DNA of 64,000 bases from SAR324 cluster bacterium (lineage in GTDB: Bacteria; SAR324; NAC60-12): contig JANQJU010000064.1 of the NCBI GenBank assembly GCA_028281495.1, forward strand, positions 1 through 64,000, written 5' to 3'. How positions within the stretch are numbered: position 1 is the stretch's first letter; each line of letters starts with the position of its first letter. Below, in pieces: positions 26,502-35,006 of the stretch. Under the pieces are notes generated by a model. It worked only from the letters and a program-made list of their open reading frames with translations. It had not been told where the DNA came from and made no database searches. A program made the position numbers and the translations under genes.

Positions 26502-27758
26502 TTAGCGCATGATGAAGTCGACGATTTCAACCTCATCGGGTTTGCCGGCCCCACTGTTGGGGTCGCGTCCAATCCGCACAATCGCTCGAATCTCAGCTTG
26601 GATCTCCTGAACCTCCGCAATCAGACGGATTTCATACCATTCCCCAAACACGATGAAAAAATCACTTGCACGTCCTCTTTCCAAGTTGAGACCGCGAACT
26701 GCGGCATCCACGGCGTTCAAGTCCTTGTAATTGATCCGCTGACCTTCCAAATCTTCGGTAACGAGGACATCCGCAATCGCTTCGGCATTGAAAACCCAAG
26801 GCTGCAATTGAAAATTTTTTTCCTCGTCGGGTATGTTCAGCTCTGAATAATAAGCGGAATCTTGATCGAAACGCCTCAAAAATTCGATAATGTCGTCACG
26901 ACTCGCAATGTTGACATTCAGGCGTGAGACGGCCTCACCAACGCCAGGGTCTTTACCAACTGGGTAGACGGTGAAATATTTCTGCCATGTGTCGAAGGGA
27001 ATCCCGCTATCGACGACACCTTCAATGAGACGTATTTCGGTGAGGCGGTCAATTTTTCGATTCTTCATCTGAAGATCAGGATCGACCTCAAATCCCACAT
27101 AAGTGCCACTTTCGAAGCCGCGCACCCCCGCTTGGTTTTGATAAATTCGGTCTTCGTCTTTGCCATCGATCCAATCGAAAATTGCTGCGTACAATGGGGT
27201 GATTTTTTCCAAAGGCAAGTATTCAACGTCTTCTGAGTCTCCTTCCTGGGTAGAACCCTCCGGGTTTAGAGGAACTGGCACCTGTAGCATCAAGTTGACA
27301 AATTGGTTGAACAGTGGGCGATCTTCCGGTCCGTCAGCCCGTCGAGATTCGCTTTTGCTTTGCAATCGATTCAGATTGTACAAATGATCAATAGATCGAA
27401 CGTAAGGGGTATAAAAAATAGCGTTATCGAAATCGGGTATGATGCCTTCGGGAAAGGCGATGAGTTCCGCAGGAGGATTGGCCCATGAATCGATTTGAAT
27501 TCCAGCGACTGCATAAAGATCGGTTAGGTTTCTGAAGAATTCGGTTTCGTTGAGGGTCAATGCCACCAACATGGCCTTGAACATAGATTTGGCCACACTT
27601 TGAGCCAGGAAGGATGAATTGAAATTCTGAATCGCACGGGTTTCTAAGGTGGTTTCAAAAAAGAATTCTGTGATGAAGATGGTGAGGAGAAGTAAAACAA
27701 CTAAGGTGAGCATCAGGGCAATGCCGCGAGGACGCCGGGAAACGGTGAGCAGTCGCAT
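26502..27758 (-). CDS. gspK: Type II secretion minor pseudopilin GspK-like
   Basis: 418 residues. The prepilin-like N-terminus RRPRGIALMLTLVVLLLLTI has a cleavage glycine followed by the hydrophobic helix that anchors pseudopilins. A large periplasmic domain follows with the family's YNLNRL stretch and a helix-hairpin-helix-like segment SRLNVNIAS. GspK caps the pseudopilus tip with GspI and GspJ. No other gsp gene is in the window; it sits between the RDD gene and birA with gaps of 20 and 30 bases, so it was separated from its usual cluster or has been recruited. Its length is near or a little above the usual 320-400. Confidence 0.75.
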   Translation of the reverse strand: MRLLTVSRRPRGIALMLTLVVLLLLTIFITEFFFETTLETRAIQNFNSSFLAQSVAKSMFKAMLVALTLNETEFFRNLTDLYAVAGIQIDSWANPPAELIAFPEGIIPDFDNAIFYTPYVRSIDHLYNLNRLQSKSESRRADGPEDRPLFNQFVNLMLQVPVPLNPEGSTQEGDSEDVEYLPLEKITPLYAAIFDWIDGKDEDRIYQNQAGVRGFESGTYVGFEVDPDLQMKNRKIDRLTEIRLIEGVVDSGIPFDTWQKYFTVYPVGKDPGVGEAVSRLNVNIASRDDIIEFLRRFDQDSAYYSELNIPDEEKNFQLQPWVFNAEAIADVLVTEDLEGQRINYKDLNAVDAAVRGLNLERGRASDFFIVFGEWYEIRLIAEVQEIQAEIRAIVRIGRDPNSGAGKPDEVEIVDFIMR

Positions 27759-27778
27759 AAGGGTCTCAACATAAGGAA

Positions 27779-28339
27779 TTAGGGATGGCCTAAGGCATAC
27801 ACGTTGGCTTGGGAGAGCATGTCATGGAAGCCTCGTCTTTCCGAATGGAATAATAGCTTGAGGAGTAGGACTCCCCCGGTAAGTAACGTGAGCACCCACC
27901 CCAGTTCCCTGAGGAGGCTTTGCCAAACATAGAGGGGCTTTCGCTGACGATTCAACACGATAATACGGCACAACCATTTCCCGGGTGTTTGCCCGGCGGC
28001 ACTATGAAACACGACGAAATAACCGATCCAGAGCAGTAAAAATATTGCCAATACAAGGGGAGTTTGCGGTAGATCTTCCACACCATATTCCCACCATTCC
28101 ACGCTTTGGAAAAGCATGCCATCGGATAGTCTATCTCCAAGCTGAGTCAATATAGTGATAATTATATAGTCGATCATGCGAGCAAGGAAACGCGAGACCA
28201 AGGGAGCTGTTTCTAAGGGCTGGTAGGAATAATCAGGGAAGGTGGTGGCAGGCTGAAGAGACAAGCCACACACCGGACAAAAGCGTAAATTGCCTTGAGG
28301 CAAAGCGTGTTGACAATGTGGACAAGTGCGAGTTTTCAT
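27779..28339 (-). CDS. RDD-family membrane protein with N-terminal zinc ribbon
   Basis: 186 residues. The N-terminus holds a zinc ribbon (CPHCQHALPQGNLRFCPVCG, two CxxC pairs). The RDD domain follows: SRFLARMIDYIIITI with its Arg and Asp, a second helix LVLAIFLLLWIGYFVVF, and GQTPGKWLCRIIVLN before the last helix. RDD proteins are small membrane proteins linked to ion or osmotic tolerance, but their function here is unknown. It lies nine bases after murA and 20 before gspK in the operon. Confidence 0.78.
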   Translation of the reverse strand: MKTRTCPHCQHALPQGNLRFCPVCGLSLQPATTFPDYSYQPLETAPLVSRFLARMIDYIIITILTQLGDRLSDGMLFQSVEWWEYGVEDLPQTPLVLAIFLLLWIGYFVVFHSAAGQTPGKWLCRIIVLNRQRKPLYVWQSLLRELGWVLTLLTGGVLLLKLLFHSERRGFHDMLSQANVYALGHP

Positions 28340-28348
28340 TGCATCGAC

Positions 28349-29635
28349 TCACAGGGGGGGAACACGTTGAATCTGAGCACCCAATGCATTCAAACGTTGA
28401 TCTATCCGTTCGTACCCTCGATCAATTTGCCGGATATTTTGAATGACACTTTGGCCATCTGCTCCCAAAGCAGCAATTAAGAGCGCCATACCTGCTCGAA
28501 TATCAGGAGAGACCAAAGCGGCTCCTCGTAAAGGGGCTGGACCATTGACCACAGCACGATGCGGGTCGCATAAAATAATCGTGGCTCCCATACTGATCAA
28601 TTTATCAACCCAAAATAGACGGCTTTCAAACATCTTTTCAAAAATCAGCACGGTTCCGGATGCTTGAGTGGCCACTACGGTCATAATACTCACCAAATCA
28701 GCAGGAAAACCGGGCCACGGCGAATCATCGATTTTCGTGATACCTTGGGAAGGGTCGGTCCGAATCTGCAACTCCTGATCTTTAGGAATACGCAGATTGT
28801 CGCCTTCTGCAATCGTGGTAACTCCCAGTTTTTCAAATCCCATGCGAACCATGCGTAAATACTGAACACCTGCATTACGAATCACCAACTCACTTCGGGT
28901 CACTGCGGCCAAACCGATAAACGATCCCACTTCCGTATGATCGGGTTGGATGGTGTAATCGCAACCATGCAATCGATCACAGCCTTCAATGATCAACATG
29001 TTGCTGCCAATATTTGATATCTTTGCACCCATCGCATTGAGGCAGTGGCAAAGCCCCTGCACATGAGGCTCGCAAGCGGCGTTGTAAATCACAGTGGTGC
29101 CTTTTGCTAAGGCGGCGGCCATCAGTGCGTTTTCGGTTCCCATGACGCTCGCCTCATCCAGGTAGATATTGGCGGCTTCTAAACCGTGAGCGCTCATCTG
29201 ATACATGCCTTTTTCTGATACGATTTCAGCCCCAAGGCTTCGCAGCGCTAACAAATGCGTACTGACGGGACGAAAACCGATCTTGTCACCACCAGGTGAA
29301 GGCAATCGGATGTGTCCATGACGGGCCAACATCGGCCCTGCCAACAAAAAAGATCCTCGAATTCTTGAGGCAATTTCAATCGAAGGTTCATGGGAGGAGA
29401 TGGTGGGGGATTCGAATTGAAACGTGTGTTCGTCGAGCCGTGTGATGCGTACTCCCAAACTGGCAAGCAATTCTCGCATATCCCGAATATCAGCAATGTC
29501 GGGCACATTACGCAAAATCACAGGATCCTCGGTCAAGAGGATCGCTGCCAGCACGGGTAAGGCTTCATTTTTATTGCCAGAGGGGGTGATTTCTCCAGAA
29601 AGGTGGGCGTTTCCTTCAACAATGAACTGGTCCAC
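28349..29635 (-). CDS. murA: UDP-N-acetylglucosamine 1-carboxyvinyltransferase with Asp at the catalytic Cys
   Basis: 428 residues, full length. It catalyses the first committed step of peptidoglycan synthesis, moving enolpyruvate from PEP to UDP-GlcNAc. The GNKN motif is at 20-23 (SGNKNEALP). The flexible loop normally contains GGCxIG with the catalytic cysteine that fosfomycin alkylates; here it reads PGGDKIGFRPV, with D117. The same Cys-to-Asp change occurs naturally in mycobacteria and chlamydiae and makes MurA fosfomycin-insensitive. The start is GTG at 29635 with AAAGGA upstream. It lies in the hflX operon, 15 bases after the nitrilase gene. Confidence 0.92.
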   Translation of the reverse strand: MDQFIVEGNAHLSGEITPSGNKNEALPVLAAILLTEDPVILRNVPDIADIRDMRELLASLGVRITRLDEHTFQFESPTISSHEPSIEIASRIRGSFLLAGPMLARHGHIRLPSPGGDKIGFRPVSTHLLALRSLGAEIVSEKGMYQMSAHGLEAANIYLDEASVMGTENALMAAALAKGTTVIYNAACEPHVQGLCHCLNAMGAKISNIGSNMLIIEGCDRLHGCDYTIQPDHTEVGSFIGLAAVTRSELVIRNAGVQYLRMVRMGFEKLGVTTIAEGDNLRIPKDQELQIRTDPSQGITKIDDSPWPGFPADLVSIMTVVATQASGTVLIFEKMFESRLFWVDKLISMGATIILCDPHRAVVNGPAPLRGAALVSPDIRAGMALLIAALGADGQSVIQNIRQIDRGYERIDQRLNALGAQIQRVPPL

Positions 29636-29650
29636 AAGCGATCCTTTGTT

Positions 29651-30472
29651 TTAAATTCCATAACAATCGGTACGACGATGCTCCAACACGGGCATCCGTT
29701 CCCGCACTTTTTCCAAATAATTCAAATCGATGGGGTCAATAATCATGTCGGGACGTTCCGGAGCACAAGAGAGCACGGTGCCCCAAGGATCGATCAACAC
29801 ACTGTTTCCATAAGAAAATCGGGTACCATGATGCCACCCCCACTGAGCAGGGGCCGCAATGTAGACCTGATTTTCAATAGCTCGCGCTTGCAACAGAGGA
29901 AGCCAATGGTTTTTACCGGTTTGTAAAAAAAATGCGGAAGGCACAAAAATGATCTGTGCCCCTTTTGCCCGCAAGTTCTGGTACAGGCCAGGGAATCGCA
30001 AATCGTAACAGATCGACAAACCCACTTTCCCGATTTCGTGGTCTACGACCACGGCCTCTTCTCCCGACTTGATATCTCGCGATTCAAAATGACTCACTGA
30101 AGGCGAATCGATATCACACAAGTGAATCTTGCGATACACTCCTTGGAGTTCTCCCTTGCGATCCAGCAAAACCGAAGTGTTGAATAGCTTGGAAGGCTCG
30201 TTTGGAACGAGTTCATAAATGCTACCCATCAAAATAGAGATATTGTATTTTAAGGCAAGTTCTTGAAATTTCTGAATAATTTCCCCTTCTAGGGTTTGGG
30301 CAATTTTGAACTTATCCTCACGGCTTTCCCCTAAATATAAAAAGGTTTCGGGAAACGCGATCAAATCCACTTCATTGCGGCTCGCGTCTTCAATACACTG
30401 ATGGGCGAACTCAAGGTTGGCTTGATAGTCCCCACGCGAGTTGGTTTGGACTAGGCCAATGAAATATCGCAT
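29651..30472 (-). CDS. Nitrilase-superfamily amidohydrolase (Nit1-like)
   Basis: 273 residues. The catalytic triad of the carbon-nitrogen hydrolase fold is visible: E42 (FPETFLYLG), K115 (YRKIHLCDID) and C155 (SICYDLRFPGLY). The pattern YRKIHLxDxD with the DLRFPxLY motif is that of the Nit branch, whose members hydrolyse deaminated glutathione, a repair reaction; omega-amidase is the main alternative. It is cytoplasmic, with no signal peptide. It is the second gene of the hflX operon, 15 bases from each neighbour, and GGAG precedes the ATG. Confidence 0.85.
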   Translation of the reverse strand: MRYFIGLVQTNSRGDYQANLEFAHQCIEDASRNEVDLIAFPETFLYLGESREDKFKIAQTLEGEIIQKFQELALKYNISILMGSIYELVPNEPSKLFNTSVLLDRKGELQGVYRKIHLCDIDSPSVSHFESRDIKSGEEAVVVDHEIGKVGLSICYDLRFPGLYQNLRAKGAQIIFVPSAFFLQTGKNHWLPLLQARAIENQVYIAAPAQWGWHHGTRFSYGNSVLIDPWGTVLSCAPERPDMIIDPIDLNYLEKVRERMPVLEHRRTDCYGI

Positions 30473-30487
30473 GACAAAGCTCCTTCA

Positions 30488-31759
30488 TTAATACGATACG
30501 GTTTTGATATGATGACGAATACGGGCCAAATTACCTGGCAATGAGGTCAAGGTGAGATGGATTCCATCTTCAGTGTAGTCGATGCGGTCCACTCGGCTCC
30601 ATTCGTAAATTTGTTTCAGATTGTGAGATTGCTTGTAATTCAACAGAATATCCATTGTTTCCATTCGCTTCTCAAAAAAGCGAACAATGCGCTCGCGCAA
30701 GGCTTCCACTTCCCCACCCTGTGCCGAAAGAAAAATGGCATCTGGATACCGTTTCTGAAAGATCATCCGTTGCACTGGTGGCAATTGATCCACTTTGTTG
30801 AAAACCACCATGCATGGAATTCGATTGGCTTGGAGGTCATCCAAGACTTCCAGAGTAATGCGAATGTGCTCTTCATATTCAGGAGAGCTGATGTCCACCA
30901 CATGTAGCAACAAATCGGCATCTTTTAAAACTTGTAATGTGGAACGAAACGATGCCACCAGCTCGTGAGGGAGGTTTTTAATAAACCCAACCGTATCCGA
31001 CAATAAAATTTTAGGCCGATTGTTTTCCTCCAACAAACGGGTGGTCGATTCCAAAGTGGCGAACAGTTTATCTTCCACCAAGACTTCGGAATCTGTCAAT
31101 GCATTCATAATCGTGGATTTGCCTGCATTGGTGTAACCGATCAAACTCACGTTCAAACAAGCACTCCGACGCTTCTTTTGGGTTTTTCGACCTTGATCCA
31201 CATGATGCAGTTCGTCCTTCAAACGGCCAATGCGTGTGGTGACAAAGCGACGGTCTTTTTCGATTTGAGTTTCTCCTGTCCCTCTCGACACGCCAATTCC
31301 ACCTCGCTCTCGGTCCAAGTGCGCCCACATGCCAACCAAACGAGGCAACATGTACTGCAATTGAGCCAATTCGATTTGTTTTTTGGCTTCATGGGTCGCG
31401 GCATTGTTGGCAAAAATTTCCAAAATCAATTGGGTCCGGTCCCAGACCATGCATTTGAGAGCACGCTCTAGGTTGCGCCCTTGATTAGGACTCAACTGGC
31501 CGTCCACAATAATCAGATCGATATGGGATTGGCAGATGAGGGATTTGATTTCGGGAAGTTTGCCTTTACCGATGTAATAGGCGGGGTGCAATTGTTGGCG
31601 AATTTGAACGATCTGCGTCACGACCTTGCAGCCAATAGTCATGGTGAGCGAGGCGAGTTCTTCAAGATCCGTCTGGATCTGCTGCTCTGAATGGTCTGGC
31701 AATTGAACGGCTAACAATAAGGCATTGTTAGAAGTTTGTGGTTTTTCATTGAGATTCAA
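30488..31759 (-). CDS. hflX: Ribosome-associated GTPase HflX
   Basis: 423 residues. The HflX N-terminal domain (about 12-190) has YYIGKGKLPEI, VDGQLSPNQGRNLE and the family signature GGIGVSRGTGETQIEKDRR (153-171). The G domain has P-loop GYTNAGKST (208-216), DTVGF (255-259) and NKVD (321-324). HflX splits stalled or hibernating 70S ribosomes under stress. The start is TTG at 31759, backed by GGAGGA five bases upstream, with no ATG available nearby. It heads an eight-gene operon reaching 23879. Confidence 0.92.
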   Translation of the reverse strand: MNLNEKPQTSNNALLLAVQLPDHSEQQIQTDLEELASLTMTIGCKVVTQIVQIRQQLHPAYYIGKGKLPEIKSLICQSHIDLIIVDGQLSPNQGRNLERALKCMVWDRTQLILEIFANNAATHEAKKQIELAQLQYMLPRLVGMWAHLDRERGGIGVSRGTGETQIEKDRRFVTTRIGRLKDELHHVDQGRKTQKKRRSACLNVSLIGYTNAGKSTIMNALTDSEVLVEDKLFATLESTTRLLEENNRPKILLSDTVGFIKNLPHELVASFRSTLQVLKDADLLLHVVDISSPEYEEHIRITLEVLDDLQANRIPCMVVFNKVDQLPPVQRMIFQKRYPDAIFLSAQGGEVEALRERIVRFFEKRMETMDILLNYKQSHNLKQIYEWSRVDRIDYTEDGIHLTLTSLPGNLARIRHHIKTVSY

Positions 31760-31820
31760 GCAATTCCTCCATTTGGGTTAACAAGCTGAGCCTTCACAAA
31801 CTGAGAAGTCTATACCTATA

Positions 31821-31850
31821 AAGATACCTTAACTGGCTGTATTTGTTCAA
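31821..31850 (-). promoter_or_regulatory. Possible sigma-70-type promoter for the hflX operon
   Basis: On the minus strand TTGAAC (31850-31845) and TATCTT (31826-31821) are spaced by 18 bases and lie about 60 bases before the hflX start. The matches to TTGACA and TATAAT are partial. Confidence 0.3.
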
Positions 31851-31928
31851 GTAATGTTATCTGTATCTGTTCTCTCTCGATACATTGAGGGAAACCGCTT
31901 TCCTCAAGAAAATACCATGATGGCTGAT

Positions 31929-33425
31929 TTATGGCTGATTGCCCGCTTTTTCCGTCCAATGCTGAATATATTTTTTTACGGTGCGTCGGTCTAAACGGGT
32001 GCGTCGTGCCACCTCTTCATAAGTTGAATATCGAGTATACAGCAACGCACAATAAGCGCCCAACACCTCGCGTGCAGGGAGATTGCCATCCTCAAACTCA
32101 CGCAGAATGCGAGTCCGTAAATCAGCGGCAACGTACTTGCGATCTCCCAGATATTCGCGAGTCAGTAACACACGTCTGATGGCTTGCTCCAATTCTCGAA
32201 CGTTGCCTGGCCAAGCATACTCTTTGGGAAGACTGCCAAGCAGCGCACGTTTCACCATTCCGAAAAATTCAGGAGCGGCTTCTCCAGTTAGCCGTTGTAG
32301 AATATGCAGAACGAGATCGTCTAATTCGCCTGGGTTTTCTTGGAATCGAGTGCGTAAGGGCGGCACGATGATAATATCCGAACACAATCGATAAAAGAAA
32401 TCGTCACGAAACGCCCCTTCTTTACGCAAGGTACTCAACGACTTATTCGTGGCTGCGACCACGCGACCCGAAAACCGTTTCTTCTCATGACTTCCAACCG
32501 GCAGGAAGATACGCTCCTGAAAAACTTGCAGCAGCTTGGTTTGGATCGGCATGCTGACGTCGCCCAACTCATCCAAGAAGATTGCTCCATAGGGGCTGCA
32601 CCGAGCGAACACCCCTTCATACGTGTCGATGGCTCCTGTAAAAGCCCCTTTTTTATGGCCGAACAATTCAGATTCAATCAGTTGTTCAGAATATTGTGAC
32701 AAATTGATCGACACGAAAGCTTTCGTAAAGCTTTCCACAAAGCATTGGCGTTTTTCGTCAAAAGGAATGAAACCGGAGCGACCAATTGCCGCAGCCGCAG
32801 TTCCTTTGCCGGTGCCAGTCTCTCCAAGGAGCAATGTCGAGAAGTCCTCCATGTGATTGTAAAGGTATTGTTCGTACCACCGAATGTCATTGGTAAAAAC
32901 GTTGTTCCAGAGCTTCAAGCGAAGTTCTCGCATTGAATGGCTCTTTCCTAACAAGGCTTGATCAATGAAATAATAGGCCCGGCGGATTTGGTAAAATAAT
33001 GCAAAGCGCCGAAGGACTCGCTCTTCAGTAAATCCTCGTTGAAACAGCAAATGCAGGACTTCGTTGGCAAACGAAACTTTACAGGGAACTTCCCCTTCTT
33101 TGAGTTGGCGTTGAATTAGATCTTTGAAGTGGTTGCTGTAGCGATAATATGCTTCAAACAGAAAGAGGTTGCGGATCAGTTCTTTATCGTTTCCTTCGAA
33201 ACGATCCAAACGGTTTTTTCCTTGGGCTTCCATTTTCTGAATTCGGTCAGTTACGACTTCGACCATGCGCTGCCGAACCTTGTTTTCTGGGGTCCCGTGA
33301 GGGACACCAGAGATCTGAAACATCACTTGTTCTTGTTCAATGCTGAACGGGTTGGTCACCATAGCGGAGGTGACCAATCCAAGGAATTTTCGTTCCTCAT
33401 CCGTGAGTAAAAGCTTCTTGTTCAT
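31929..33425 (-). CDS. Sigma-54 activator with unusual helical N-terminal domain
   Basis: 498 residues. The central AAA+ domain has Walker A GETGTGKG (201-208), GAFTGA (260-265, the sigma-54 contact loop), Walker B AIFLDELGDVS and arginine-finger-type FRDDFFYRLCSD. The C-terminus ends in a helix-turn-helix (YEEVARRTRLDRRTVKKYIQHW). The first 190 residues are neither receiver, PAS nor GAF; they look all-helical and I do not recognise the signal they sense. The frame extends upstream to 33638, but the ATG at 33425 gives a start like that of a normal cytoplasmic protein. A dyad at 33430-33446 just upstream may be an operator. Confidence 0.85.
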   Translation of the reverse strand: MNKKLLLTDEERKFLGLVTSAMVTNPFSIEQEQVMFQISGVPHGTPENKVRQRMVEVVTDRIQKMEAQGKNRLDRFEGNDKELIRNLFLFEAYYRYSNHFKDLIQRQLKEGEVPCKVSFANEVLHLLFQRGFTEERVLRRFALFYQIRRAYYFIDQALLGKSHSMRELRLKLWNNVFTNDIRWYEQYLYNHMEDFSTLLLGETGTGKGTAAAAIGRSGFIPFDEKRQCFVESFTKAFVSINLSQYSEQLIESELFGHKKGAFTGAIDTYEGVFARCSPYGAIFLDELGDVSMPIQTKLLQVFQERIFLPVGSHEKKRFSGRVVAATNKSLSTLRKEGAFRDDFFYRLCSDIIIVPPLRTRFQENPGELDDLVLHILQRLTGEAAPEFFGMVKRALLGSLPKEYAWPGNVRELEQAIRRVLLTREYLGDRKYVAADLRTRILREFEDGNLPAREVLGAYCALLYTRYSTYEEVARRTRLDRRTVKKYIQHWTEKAGNQP

Positions 33426-33429
33426 GAAA

Positions 33430-33446
33430 TGTATAACCGGTGTACA
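33430..33446. promoter_or_regulatory. Dyad TGTATAACCGGTGTACA before the sigma-54 activator
   Basis: A 17-base imperfect palindrome with six of eight pairs, placed four bases before the start codon of the sigma-54 activator. Its position would suit autoregulation at the ribosome site, but no second copy was seen. Confidence 0.25.
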
Positions 33447-33653
33447 TAAAATGTTTTCGAACACTGAGAAATTGCCCTGAGTCCATCGGGAAAACAATGT
33501 AAAATCAACCCATTGCGGAATCAATAGGGTATGGCATGCTAATCGCAAACATTGGGGAAAAATTTTGATTGCTCGGTGAATTTTTTCACTGACAATTTTC
33601 GCGACGCTTTTAGCAACCCATTGGCATATACAATTCAACTCAAAGGAGTCAGG

Positions 33654-33878
33654 ATGACAAAAGACAAATTCAACCCAATCTCAATCACGAGAGATGACAT
33701 CAACGCCGCAATGGAGCAATTTTTTGCAAAAGGAGGCAAGATCAATAGAATTGAAACAGAACACAACTCCCTTCATAAATCTGATCCACTTGGCTTGCAA
33801 GAGGGAACTAATTTTGAGGAAGGTGAGAACTTTGATCTTCGCACCGATATCCCGATGGCAACTACGGATCGGTGGTAA
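33654..33878 (+). CDS. Small SutA-like protein
   Basis: 74 residues, with ATG at 33654 and AAAGGAG seven bases upstream. Residues 13-34 (RDDINAAMEQFFAKGGKINRIE) resemble the conserved core of SutA, a small RNA-polymerase-binding protein that adjusts transcription in slow-growing Pseudomonas (AMEEFLxxGGKVxxIE pattern). The acidic extension of SutA is missing on the N-terminal side, while the C-terminal tail here is acidic. It is transcribed away from the sigma-54 activator. The assignment rests on a short motif; a hypothetical protein is the safe alternative. Confidence 0.45.
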   Translation: MTKDKFNPISITRDDINAAMEQFFAKGGKINRIETEHNSLHKSDPLGLQEGTNFEEGENFDLRTDIPMATTDRW

Positions 33879-33914
33879 GAAAATGGTGGGGATAACGATG
33901 AGGACACGTGTGGT

Positions 33915-34169
33915 TCAGTGAGATTGTCGTAGTTTTTCAGCACAATCTGAACATAAACCATGCGTGATCCCATCGAAGATAGGACGGGTTTCCAAGTCCT
34001 TGGCTTCATGAGGGTCAATCCATCGACCAAATAAATTAATTTTCTGACACCAACCGCACTTTCTCAAAAAACGCTTTCCTTTTTCTGGTGGCATACCGGA
34101 TTCCTCATCAGGCAATTCGCTTTCTTTTCGAAAAAATAGACATTCCAACACACTCCTTCGCCACGACAT
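33915..34169 (-). CDS. Small protein with paired CxxC zinc module
   Basis: About 84 residues. The C-terminal half carries KCGWCQKINLFGRW and, after a spacer, THGLCSDCAEKL. This pairing (CxxCKKI...W...SHGxCxxC) is usually found as a tail on sensor kinases and response regulators, where it probably binds zinc; here it stands alone. The start is not certain: ATG at 34169 has no good ribosome site, whereas AAGGAG stands before a TTG about 18 bases further in. It may be a detached regulatory module. Confidence 0.5.
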   Translation of the reverse strand: MSWRRSVLECLFFRKESELPDEESGMPPEKGKRFLRKCGWCQKINLFGRWIDPHEAKDLETRPIFDGITHGLCSDCAEKLRQSH

Positions 34170-34242
34170 AAATCCCACACGATTGCTGGTCAAATTTTAA
34201 GCAAAACTTTTTACAAGAGAATGGATTTTGAACAGCTTTGAC

Positions 34243-34252
34243 TAGCGTTAGG
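34243..34252 (+). repeat. Inverted repeat arm TAGCGTTAGG, downstream of XRE gene
   Basis: Exact reverse complement of CCTAACGCTA at 34922-34931; the two arms enclose the XRE regulator gene. CAGAAT follows this arm inverted and also lies near the other arm. Confidence 0.5.
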
Positions 34253-34379
34253 ACTCAGAATTCTGCATAAACTCGGCTCCCTTGTAAGCATGTTCTAGAG
34301 ATCAGCAATTCCCAAATCTAGGGTCGAGACGGGAATATCTCTTTCTGCAAAAAATATTCCCACTAAGACAAGAATTTAT

Positions 34380-34793
34380 TCACGATTGGATTTTAAAGGA
34401 AGGTGAACGATTCCGTTCCAAAAGAATCGTCGTTTGGCGATAAATTCGATTGAGTGTTTCCGCATCTTGTTTGCGTAGTAAAAGACACAAATTTTTAAAT
34501 TGTTCTTCCCAAGGGTCTTTCGCTTTGAAGCTAAATGCTTTCCAGAATTCTTGGTGTTCGCTTTTTTCTTCGAAGTCAAAGAGATCCTTGAGCGAGGTGT
34601 TGAGCGAACGGGCAATCGCATGCAGATTCGATACAGAAATACCACAAACTCCTCGTTCTACCCGGCTCAGGAAATCACTGCTGATGCCTGCTTTCTCAGC
34701 CAACAATTCCTGACTCATTTTGAGCGATTTCCTAATCTTGGAAATACGATTTCCTAAGTTTTGATTCAGTTCTTTCTCTTGCTCTTCTTGCAT
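34380..34793 (-). CDS. XRE-family transcriptional regulator
   Basis: 137 residues. A helix-turn-helix of the phage Cro/C1 type occupies 15-72 (IRKSLKMSQELLAEKAGISSDFLSRVERG, then HAIARSLNTSLKDLF). The C-terminal half is helical and charged, without a recognised ligand domain. The ATG at 34793 is chosen because AAAGGA lies seven bases upstream; an upstream GTG at 34814 is the alternative. The gene is bracketed by 10-base inverted repeats, and a repeated 16-mer lies upstream, either of which could be its operator. Confidence 0.82.
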   Translation of the reverse strand: MQEEQEKELNQNLGNRISKIRKSLKMSQELLAEKAGISSDFLSRVERGVCGISVSNLHAIARSLNTSLKDLFDFEEKSEHQEFWKAFSFKAKDPWEEQFKNLCLLLRKQDAETLNRIYRQTTILLERNRSPSFKIQS

Positions 34794-34902
34794 CACAAGT
34801 CCTTTCGAATTCACGTATTATTAAGAGCTGTTTCCCGCGCTTCCCACACGCAAATCAACAACAGCAATCAATAGCAAAGGACTTGAAATTCCTAGTAGCT
34901 CC

Positions 34903-34984
34903 TCAGAATATATGTCTAGTACCTAACGCTACCTAAGAATTGAAGGGTATGTCAGGTCTAGTTTGAATTCAGAATATATGTCTA
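34903..34984. promoter_or_regulatory. Repeated 16-mer upstream of the XRE gene
   Basis: TCAGAATATATGTCTA occurs at 34903-34918 and 34969-34984, 66 bases apart start to start, in the gap between the XRE gene and the aminopeptidase gene. The CCTAACGCTA arm (34922-34931) lies between them. Paired exact copies in a promoter region suggest regulator binding sites. Confidence 0.4.
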
Positions 34985-35006
34985 ATTTTAACGTCGCAAT
35001 ACAATC

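Noticed and set aside
31929..33638. Starting the sigma-54 activator at 33638
   Set aside because: The extra 71 codons have no family support and cross a putative operator; the ATG at 33425 gives a sensible N-terminus.
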